Translations under genes and position numbers: made by a program
Part shown: positions 1 to 12,000 of the stretch, in pieces
Numbering within the stretch: position 1 is the stretch's first letter
Layout of the letters: every line of letters begins with the position of its first letter
Assembly: GCA_051861545.1 (NCBI GenBank)
Contig: JBIMKP010000001.1
Span: 186,001-250,000 of the forward strand
Reading direction: 5' to 3'
DNA: 64,000 nt
Origin: CAISCU01 sp051861545
GTDB lineage: Bacteria; Bacteroidota; Bacteroidia; UKL13-3
Notes under the pieces: generated by a model
What the model was told of the DNA's origin: nothing
What the model saw: the letters and a program-made list of their open reading frames with translations, nothing else
Databases searched by the model: none

Positions 1-3000
1 AATCGGACTAGTTAAAGAACCTTTTAAAGCATTTGGTTCGAAAACCAATTCAGTTTGAATAGGGAAAACTTCACCAGTTGATTCATGCAACAATTTAAAT
101 GTTACTTGCTCTTGGTATTTACCAGCAACAGTTAAGAAATATGAATATGTTTCATTATTGATTTGAGTGACTTTACTAAATCCTCTCAATTCATTGTTTA
201 CAAATGCACCTAATAACAATTGACCTGATTTTAATACCTCATTACAAGCATCAACTCTTACTATTAAGTTCATATTGTTTTCAAAACCATAAGGATTAAG
301 TTTCCAATATTTACTTGTTATAGTATTATCATTAGATGATTTACCAAACATAGCAGAACGAGGGTATCTTAACACACCAGTTCCATTTGCATAATATTGG
401 TAACCTCTTCCAGGCATCAAGGTTGTTAAACTACCTATCCAGCCTAAAGTTGAATCGTAAACAGCAAACTGAACCTGACCTTTAATCAAATCATTTTGTT
501 TAGAAGCAAAAGCACCAAATGCATCATTTACATTGAGGTTTCTTTGTCCAACATATCCAATATAATTCCAACCTTGATTAATTGAATTTGGACGTAATTG
601 AGGATTAGCTTCAACACCTTTTACAATAAGTGTATCTTCTGAATGAGTATAGAACAGATAAGAATGTTCAGGTTTCATACCCATATTAAAATTAGCTAAA
701 TTACCTGTCCAACCTTGTGTTTGGTCGTAAATAGCTAATTGCTCATTGTTCTTTAATACAGCGCCATTCGACAATGAAACTGATTTAAACAAATTACCTA
801 AATTATTCGAATCAGGAGTTAGGAGATTGAATGAAATCCAGTTCCATCCTGGCTTAACATATATAGTTTGATTTACCTTATCCAAAGCATTGAATACTTG
901 TGGAGCCAATACATTACCAACCAAAGTATTTGTTTGGAATTGTAAAGCAGGTAATACATCTACATGGGTTTTTCCAGTTGCTGAATTCCAGATTCTGAAC
1001 TCTAATTGTTCATTTTCATTCACACCGTATACATCCATAAATACTAGGTACTTATCTAATTGTTCGTAGTAAGTAACTTTAGCAAAACCTCTACATTGTT
1101 CACCAACAAAAGCAGCAAGAATATCATCGCTATTAGAAGAAATAACATTGTTGATTCTTACCTGTCCAATGATGCTCATTGATTTGGTATACAGTGATGG
1201 ATCTACATTCCATACTGGAGCAGTTCCATTTACTTTTAACTTCACCAATAACTTATCAGCAAAACCGAAATCGGTATTCAGCGTAAGGTCGGCTTCGTAA
1301 GCACCAATGTTTAAGTTTTGGTCGATGGTGAATTCTATATCCTGAGAAGAATTAGGAGAAATCATACCAAAAGCAGGAGTTGCTCTTAACCAACTAGGAA
1401 GATTACCAATGGTAAACTCTTTTAAAGCACCACCTGAATTGATGATTCTAGCAGTGAAAGTCATTGGAGTTAAAGATTGTTTAACAAATGACCTGCTATC
1501 ATCCTGCCATTTCACTTGATTACGGTCCATAAATGCAATCCAAGTTTTAGGTGATTGCATGGTATTACCATTTAAGTCTTTGATGTTTTTAACAGTGATA
1601 TCTAAAGTAACATTTTCAATAAATTCATTTGAGGTTGTAGGTGTAATAATGATTTCGTCATTATTTACCGAATAACTAAAGTTGATATCTTGAACAGGAC
1701 GAGGTAATTTAATAGTTGGCGATTCTTGATTGAAAGCAGAAGTTCCAACAGAAGTAAAGCTGCTTGTTCCACCTGAAACTAAATCAACAGGAGTAACATT
1801 TAAAATTGGGAAGCCCATTACTTCAGAATACGATTCAAAAGGAAGGTATAAAACCAAACCACTTTCATTTCCTGTTAAGCGATTGTTTTTATCTCTTCTG
1901 ATTTGCTCGAGTAATCTAGAAGTTTGCCAGATTCTAATTTCATCGACACTACCTGTAAACGGCATATCTGTTGAATCGAAAATTGGCAATGCAGCATTGT
2001 TCCATCCACGTGAACCAATCCATAATTTACCACCACCAAATTGTTCGAAGTTTACAGCCTGACTTGAGTTCTGTAAATTACCATCGATATAAGCAGAGAG
2101 GTTACTACTGCGTTTCATCACCATTGCAAAATGATGCCAGTTTCCATCGAAGTAGTTTGTATTGGTAGCTTGGAAAGATCTGTTATTGTGTTTTAATACA
2201 ATTCGTCCTTGGCTATCGGTTTCAATGCTCCATTTTAAATTTGGATTAGCATCAGAAGAATCACCCTTACCATTAGACATCAAGCATACATTATTTCCTT
2301 GGTTTGATTTGAACCAAAACTCAAGAGTGAAGTCCATTTCTTTTGACAAACCAAATGTATTTGTAGGAACGGTAATGAAACCATTACCTCCGAAACCGTA
2401 AGCATGACCACGTGGCGACATCATCCATTGTGCGTTGACAATTGAAGCATTTCTTGAGCGAGCGTAATCTTTAAGTTCCGCGCCCGAAGCTTCGTCCATT
2501 CTCCAGTTTGCAATTAAACCAGCCTCTGAACCATTTAATAAAATTGATTTGGTATTGTTGGCATCAACGAGTGTTCTATAACCAGACCAAATACGCATTT
2601 CATAAATATTTCCTTTTGTATAAGAAGGATTGTTATTAGAAGCCTTACCAATATAAAACTTACCACTGCTTTCATAAGGATTGAATATTCTGTTGTTACC
2701 AATATTGACAACAAAATTATTCACATATAAATCTGCAATTTGAAGGTCAGCATTGTAAGCAACAGCGACGAAATTGAAAGAAGTAGTATCTAATAAAGAA
2801 AGATTAGAAGTAACCATTTCTTCACCCACTTTGAAATACAATTTATTATCTGCTGTATAACCCAATTCAAAACTTGCAGCAGTATCAGAACCTTGAGAAG
2901 CCAATACATAATGACCAAGTTTACCACGTTTGTGCCACAATTCAATTGTGAATGGAAGACGTTGTAAATTCAGACCTACAGGCACTTCAGCATAATCATT

Positions 3001-6000
3001 ATCACCATCTAAATACAAGCTAGAATTGCTACGCAGATTGGTTTTATTCAATACACCCTTCACTTCAAAATTAGAAAGTGATAAAGTACTTTGGTCGATG
3101 GTTTCATTGAACTTGATACTGATTTCATCGTTAGGAGAAAGGATACCATCACCAGGAGAAGGACTTCCAAAAGGAGAAGGATTTACTCTATCTACAGTAC
3201 CTTGGAGAACTGCAGAGCTGATTCTACTATTTGGATAACCTGGAGCAATACATTCAGTAACAGCGCGAAGTTCATATTTACCATCAGGTAAATTGCGCAT
3301 ATTAAACGGATAGAAAATATCAGGTGAACCAATTGGAATCATGTTATTGACATCTGGAGTATCGCGGAAGAAAGTTTTTTCATTATACCAAACATTACCT
3401 GCAGCAGGTTTGTATTGGAAGTGAACCGCTTTGAAACCACCATAATTGTAATTGTAACCACCAATTAAAACAGGAAGGGTATCATTAAATGAATTGTTCA
3501 CTACCCATCTATCATCAGGTGATTTGATGGTAACACCTGTACAAGTTGGAAGGAATCTTGCACTGATAGAAACTGTATCAAAAATATCATCATCACAAGA
3601 CGATTTAAGGATTAACAGAATATTGTTATAATCATAATTAATAGGACCACGTTCAATGGTTAAAGTCTTTTGAAGAGTGGTACCATAAGGCACATCAAAA
3701 TCACGGTTTGGATCTAAGCCATCTACCTTAATAATTGCACCAAAAGGATTAGAAGCTTGATCAACACGTAGAGAATAAGTTCTATCTTGACGACCCTCGC
3801 TTAAATTACCTAATTCAAGTACAAATACAGCTTCATCTTCAGCAGGTACATTGAAAATGGTTTTTTGTTGAACGTTGATTTTAGGAAGATCATTTTGAGC
3901 AGTACTTGGTTGTATTAAAACTCCTTCATCTAATAATGTACTTGAAGTAATTGTATCATTTGAAGGATCAAAAAACAAAGAGCGTTGTTCACCCTCAAAT
4001 GGGCATGAAGTTCTTCCAGCCTTTAGTCTGAAAACATGTCCATTTCCACTTTTCGGATCAACTACATCAATTGAAATCAAATCACCGTCATCTCCATCCT
4101 GTAAGGTATAAGCAAATGAATTTGTGTATGAATTTGTTGATGACCTTGAACTTCCTTTTGTTTGTTCAAAACTTATCGTGTTTGTCATCTCTTGTCCAGT
4201 TTCATTGAATTCCCATCCAAAAACAGTAGTCAATTCCTCTGAAAAGTTCAACTCAATAGATTCAGTGCTTGTACGATCTAATTGTGAACTAAATTCTTGA
4301 GAAAAAGCAGCCTTCCCTAAACTGAGGTTTGAACCACCAGGAGAAGTGGAAGAATTGCCTGTAAAAGCAAGGAATTTTTCGCGTTCATTTCTTGCAATTG
4401 CATTCTTCCATAAACGGATTTGATTGTTATAGTATCTAATTGAATCCGTTTCCATTGGTGAATTTCCTCTGAAATGATAAGAAGCACCAATAGAATCTTT
4501 TTGTTCTCTATCAAATGGTGTTGAAGAAGACCTAAGTCCACCCCAAATAGGGTCATCATTATTTGAAGCAAACTTCTGAGCATATTTAGGATCTGATTGA
4601 TCGTTAAATACAGGCAAATATTTTTGCTGACCTCTAGAATTTAATATAGTTGAAGTAAGCAAACTATTTCTTAGTCCTTCCAATTCAGGAATTATTAAGG
4701 TTAAAATTTCATCCTGTGTGTATGCGAAAGTGGTCTTTACATCACCAGGAACAATAAAGTAACCGGTACGTTTACCAATCTTATAACCATTAATTGGATT
4801 TCCGATACACACTGAAGTGCCTGCTTGGGCATCTAGAATTGCGCAAGTTGCAGTATCTATTAGTTCAATTACATGAGAATTACCAAATAAGATATTCGAA
4901 GCTTTTCCATAATAGATATCAGAACCAGCACCTACCGAACCTGCATCAGAACCAGTTGAAATGCTTGTTGTTGTGCTTGTTGTTTTAACAATCTCACCTT
5001 CTCTTGTTCTGCTCAAACTCATTGAAAATCCTAAATTAAAATTAGCTTTCACCTCTGTTTCAGTGATTACACCAGCACCTAATCCCACGAAATTTACAAC
5101 CTTAGATCCGAGATCTGTTTCATTAGAAATAGCTCTACCATAAGAATCTGTGAATCCCCAACTTTCAACACTTGTAAAAGACTTACTGGTTGTCCAAGTA
5201 GCACTTGACGCAGAACCAGGAGGATCTCTTAAAACAAAATCAACTAATGAAGGACCAGTTGTTGTAAAACTTGTTCCCGTAGGTCTTGACCCAAGTATTA
5301 TTGCCCTATACAAAGGACTTACTAAATCAGTAGAATTGGGGGCATATGAAACTGTAGCACCAATAGAAGGTGAAAATTGGATTTGAAATGTTTTCGTATA
5401 ATTATAATTTGGACTAAGAGAATTCCTTAACTCATTTGGGGCACCTGCTTTAAAAGTATAAGGATAAAATCCATCGTTGATATTTACTTGTCGAATTGTA
5501 TCATCAGAGGTTGCCAAATCATTAAAGAATGAAAGCGTTCCAGCTACTGGTACCTTATCATACTTTAAAGTATCAGTTTCAATCCTATCTGCATTTGAAT
5601 AAATTTCAACAACTTTAACAATTCCGTTATACTCTTTACCTTGTTGAAAAACTGGATATCCAAATGGATTCTGATTTAAAGGAATAGAGACAGAATCATT
5701 TATTTGAATACTTGTTTCACCAGCAAAATTGTTTACGAGACTATCGAACTTCGTACCTAAATCTGTAACATAAATTACAGGAGGAACGAAATACTTGAAA
5801 TCCATTCTAGTATTGAATGTTGTTGAATCTACACGAGTAAATGCCAAAGTTTTAAAAGTATCTCTAACAGTTGTTGGAGGCTGAACTGTTGTTAAATCTA
5901 ATATATTAGGATTATTTAGTGAGGGCTCTGTAAGTAAAGTAGGATCAGGATTATTTACTAAACGTAGATTTGAAATAGTATAGCTCAGTGGGAATAAATA

Positions 6001-9000
6001 AGCTTCATATTCACCAGTAGAATCATTTGTAATAATCTGACGTTGGAAGCAATCATTGATGCCTGATTGCCCTACAGTTCTTAGATTAAACTGAGCCTTA
6101 CCAATATTATTTTTAGACCTACCTAAACCAGGAACTTTATTTAATTCTCTTAATCCGCCAACAACTCTTCCAACAACTTTTAACAATGTAGAATCAACAA
6201 AATAAGCATTTGTTGGACCATTAAAATTATAGGTTCCAGTTGGAGGGAAACGTCCTTGACTAAACGTATGATTTAACTGAGAAAGACTTACAAAATGTTC
6301 ACCAATTGGAACACGCACAACGAATTTTCCGGAATCATTAGAAACCACAATTGTGCCATTTTGAACAACAAATTGGTTATCTATTAATACCGCAGCTCCA
6401 CTTGCAGGACAAGTAGTTCCTGCATAATTAACTCTACCAACAAATTCAAAACTGGAATTGTCAGAAAAGTCAACATTATTTAAAACTTGTGAGCCATCAC
6501 CCAAGAATATTACTTTATTATTGGGTGAAAATGTATGAATACCTAATGTTGGAACAACTAAAAAATTCTGACCTGTTCCAAGATATCTAATATTCTCAAT
6601 TGTATACCCGCCATTTTTATCTGAATAGTTTGCAAGTGCAAGTTGACTAGATGTTGGGATACTATCTGAGAAATTACAACCATTAATTAAAAGACCGTGA
6701 TTTTCTTTGAACACCAAATTTAAATTACTTTGGTCATAGGTTTCGGTTAATCCTGGGAAACGATCGTCAAAGGTTAAGTATAAAAATAAATTAGCATTAT
6801 TTGAACCTGAGGTTCTGTTAAAATCACGAATGATTTGAGCTTTGCTTTTAGCGATAGACCATAGTCGAACTTCATCCATGTTTCCAAAACCATAGATATT
6901 TAAATTTGGATCAGAACCCAGATATATTGGACCTAAAGAAGCACCTAAACCAGTATTGGTTGTCATAACTGTTGCACCTTCAATTCCATTGATATAAATT
7001 CTTATACTATCTGAAGCATAAGTTGCAGTTATCTGATTATAAGAAGTAAATGATTCAAAAGGATTTTCTACATAAACAGTTTGTCTATCAACACTAGTTG
7101 CAATTGTAAAAGCAAGTCTATTACTAGCACTATCATACATCAACAAATAACCGCCTGTCAGGCTATCAATTTTTGAAGCAATGACAAAACTTTTACGAAC
7201 AATTGGCTTATACCAAGCTTCAATAGTAATGGCATTATTGCTTGGATTTTGAGAAGCTTGATGAGGTATTTCAACATAATCATTTACACCATCAAATTGC
7301 AATGCACCACCTTGATACATTGAAGTATTCTGAACCAATACTCTAGCACCTTCAACAGCAAAACCACCTTGGTAAGAAATAGTTCCATTTACTACACCAG
7401 AAGGACTTCTGAAACCAATATCGGAAGCCATATTTGAGAATCTGGTAACACCCGCGCATTGTGTTTCACCTACTAGGTAATAACGATACATAACCCCAGC
7501 AACTGTTGTATTATCTACATACAAACCAGAACCTGCCAACACACTATTAATCAATATAGAATCATTAGTAGAACTAGCAACTTTTCTATAAATTCTGATT
7601 GTAGTTAATTGACCATTGTTTCTGTTATTCCAGTTTAATTCTACTCTATCAGGGAAATAACCTTTAGAGCATTTTAGTTTATAAATAGTACCTGGCTCAA
7701 AAGTATTAGCAAGGTTTGGAGTTAATCTTGTTTGATTAATTCCTAGAGATGATAAACCATTTAATGCACAACCTGAATAAACTTTAATACTGTAATTATA
7801 ATTCACACATGCAGCTGCCATCTGGTCTTCATATATAGTATCGTTTGCATTCACTTCAAAACTTGAAGTACCTCCACCAACAGCAGTTCTTTCAACTGAA
7901 TATTTCTCTTCAAAATCAGAATTATCATTCCATCTTATCGTAATTACATTGTTGATTGAATCAGAGAATAATCTAATATTATTTGGTCTGTTAGGAACTG
8001 TTGGCGATAAACCACCAATGATTTCTACAGTATCAGATACACCAGCAAACATTGAATCTGGCGCATTTGGAACATAACAATCATTACGAGCAAAGATTCT
8101 GTAATAGTAATATTGTCCTCTTTGTAAACCTGCATCAGTATAACTTCTTACGGTACCTGATAATGTAGTTACTACTGGATTACTCATAGAAGAATCTGTT
8201 GAGCGATTGAATACAAAACCATTAGTTGGGTTTATATCAAACCACGACCAACCCAAATCAACACTACCATCGCATTTATTGGTAGTAGCAGTAAAACCAG
8301 AAGGCACTTCAGGATTTGGCTTAAATCTACCAAGAGAGATGTTACTTGGTGCACTTGTTTGAACGTATTTAAACAAAGGAGGAGCATAAGCTGTTCTAAC
8401 AGTAAATTTATAGTCAACTCCTCTAATTAATTTAACACCATTATAAGTTTGGTTTACATTAAAAAAACATGAAGTGGTATTAAAAGGATAAATCGCAATT
8501 AATTCATTATCGGCATATACATATTGCTTGAAATTGTCATTATCACAATAAACTGAAACCTCACAATTTGCAGTAGGATTTGTTGAACCCAATTGCCAGT
8601 TTAAATCTATACGGGAACATAGGTTTGTTGTTGTTGTTAGATTAGAAGGAGAAGCTACACTGATATTATAAGATTTAACCCAGTTACTATTAACACCATT
8701 TAAAGCAAAACCTGAAAGAGTTCCTCCATTATCAGAACCAGCAATATCAATAAGTGTAGTTACACCACTATTTGATCCATCTGCTATACCTTGGTCGAAA
8801 TTATAGTAGGTTAATAAACCTGCTGAATTTCTATCAACCGTATCTTTAAAGTACTCGCTTATTTCTGCTGGGGTTCTAACTACATTCCAAATTCTTAATT
8901 CATCAATGGTCCCATTGAATGAACGTGTGCTGCTACCTCTAGCAGTATTTACTGAACCTAAAGTAATCATAGTAGATGCAGTTATGTTTCCAGTACCCGA

Positions 9001-12000
9001 ACTTCCATTTGCTTCTAGATTACCATTTACATATAACCTTATTTGACCGGTTGATTTTTCACGAGTCAAAGCAACATGGTACCATTTTCCATTATTCACG
9101 CTGGTATTAGAATACAATGTAGGATCTTGACCATTTGAACCTAAACCAAAAGTAATTTTATCCCCAACTAATGCATTTCGATAATCACCTGGAGCACCAC
9201 CTACTTCCATATCCACAACACCAGTACCTGTAACATGACCAGTGTAACCTACCTGATTTGTTTTCATCCAATATTCGATGGTAAAATCACCTGAAATAGG
9301 ACGAGGAATGGTAGCAAAGTCATTGGTTCCATCAAACTTTAAAGCGTTTCCTGGAGGCGTATATTCTAGCTTTACAATTTTAACATTTGAAGGAGCTCCC
9401 TCACTTGAATAAGGCTTACCTGATTGATTGGCTCTGATTCTGCAATAAAAAGTACTTGGAGCTAATCCATCAATTGAGAAAGATGTTTGTCCGCCAGAAA
9501 CATTAAATGGTGAACCTGAAATAGGAGCTGTAAAATTTGAGCTTAATGATACATCAACAAAATAATTACTTACAATTCCAACTTCAGGAGCTGTCCAATT
9601 TAATTTGAATCCATTTGGCGTAATTTCAGTTGGCTCCAATTGTGTAGGAACAACCATGGCATAACTTTGAACAAAGTTTGTATTTAACGCCTCTAATTCC
9701 ATGTTGTAAATCCGTGCATTGGCTTTGCTCACCGACTTGTCTATAACATGGGTTTGGTCATAATTCTGAGCACCACCCACACCATTGTCAAAGTCTAAAT
9801 ACAATTTCAGACCAATTGCATTGGGATCTACAGGAGCTTTCATGGCAGCATTAATTTGCTCAGAGGTTCTGGCATTGTACCAAATTCTTATCTCATCTAA
9901 ACTACCTTGATAGTGCCCAGAATAACAGTATAATGCACCAATATCAATCGAATTTCCCACACCTTGAGCAATTACACCATTTGAATTGTTATTGGCACGA
10001 ACAATTCCATCAATATAAACTTTCACATTGATTCCTTCTCTAACCCAAGCAACATGATGCCATCTTCCATCATTAACTTTGGTATTGGCATTTGTATTTA
10101 TTTGCATTAATTGCGAACGAGAAGCATTATCAAGTTCATAAAAAAGAGTTCCGTTTGCACTCATCCCAATATTCCAAAAGTGACCATCACCGCACGTTTC
10201 GCGCTTACTGATAATTTGCAAAGTTTTTGCAGCGCTAGTTTTCATCCAAAACTCAACAGTCCAATTGCTCGTACCAAAGTTTCCAATTGTGGCATTTTCT
10301 AGTTTTAACTGGTCGTTAATTCCATCAAATGCCATGGCATTACCAGGTGGAGTGTAAGGCACATCAACTTTAATTATTCTAGAATAGCCCCCTTGTTGGT
10401 TGATATTAGTTCTCGTATTATTAGCTCTTACTCTGTAATAATAAGTTCCTCCAGTAAGTGTATTAAAAACACGGCTAGTAGTTGTATTAGACAAAACATA
10501 AGCTGAAGATATTAAGCCAGAGAAATCCTTAGTTGAAGAAACCTCCAATAAATAGTTGTTTACTTCACCAATTTTAGATACTTCCCAGTTGGCAGTAAAA
10601 CCTGTTGGATTAACGTCTGTAGCAGCATGTGCCTTAGGAACAGCAATTGCATAACTTTCAATAAAATTACTTGTTGTACCTGTTAATGAACTGTTAGTTA
10701 AATTAGCATGATAGCCACTAGGACTTTTATCCAAAACATTTAAAATATGTGAGTTATTTGCAGCAGAAACTCCTTGGTCGAAATTGTAATAAACTACCGC
10801 TTTGTTAGGTAAAACCAATCCTGTATCTCTTAAGTCGAGATTAATCTGTTCTTCAGTAAGTGCAGCATTGTAAATTTTTATTTCATCAAAATTTCCATTG
10901 ATGAATTCATTGTAATCCCAACGTCTTCCAATCGACCAATCCTCACTACCTCTTGGCAGATTCATGGTTGAATTTTTTGTTGCTATTAAATCACCATTTA
11001 AATAAAGTTTAATGATAGTTTTATCATATGTGGCAGCTACATGGTACCATTTATTGATATCAAAAGAATATTCAACATTGGCAGCTGTCCAATTACCATC
11101 ATGAAAACCACCCCAAATTTTATTTTGGTGCAAATAGATTGAAAACAAGACATTATAACCACCTGCACCATTGTAATTTTCTGTAATAATAGCAGGCATC
11201 TGACCTGGATTTGGCAATGCTTTTAATAAAAACCATCCTTCTACTGTGATTTTATGGTCTGCAAAACGGTTGTTGATACCTGTTGCATTATCTATGGTCA
11301 ATAAATCATTACTTCCATCAAGACTTAATGCATTTCCAGGAGGATTATAGTTGATAAAAACCTTCATTGTTTCTGATACAGACTCTTGGTTGCTGATTCC
11401 ATTAGTATTGGTTCGAACTCTATAATAATATGTTCCTTTTAAGAGTCCACTGATAACTTTTGAAAAAGTGCTTGAATCCAAAGTAAATGGAGAACCAGCT
11501 ACAAGACCTGTAAACTGAGTATTAGTTGACACATCCAATAAATAAGCATTAGGTGATGCAAAAACTGGTCTATCCCAATTGGCGGTAAATCCATCTGAAG
11601 TTACATTTGTAGCTGGCAAAACAATTGCTCTTGTCATTGCATTACTGCTTATCCAATTGCTATTACTTCCTGTTAAAGCAAAGTTTAATAAACTACCATT
11701 TCTATTGTTTCCAGAAACATCGGTTAAAATATTAAACCCAGTATTTGTTGCTGATGGTGAACCTTGGTCGAAATTATAATAAGCTAAAAGGTTTTGTGGC
11801 AATACAGAAACTGTATCACTCATATCAGCTTTTATTTGCTCTGCAGATAATGCTTGGTTATAAAACCTGAACTCGTCCATTTTACCATTGAAGAACCTGA
11901 ATCCATTGTTGCTTCCAATCATAAATGCTGTAGGATTGTAAGGATTGTTTGTAACAGTTGTTGAAGTTTGTTCTCCATTTACAAAAACACGAGTAAGTCC

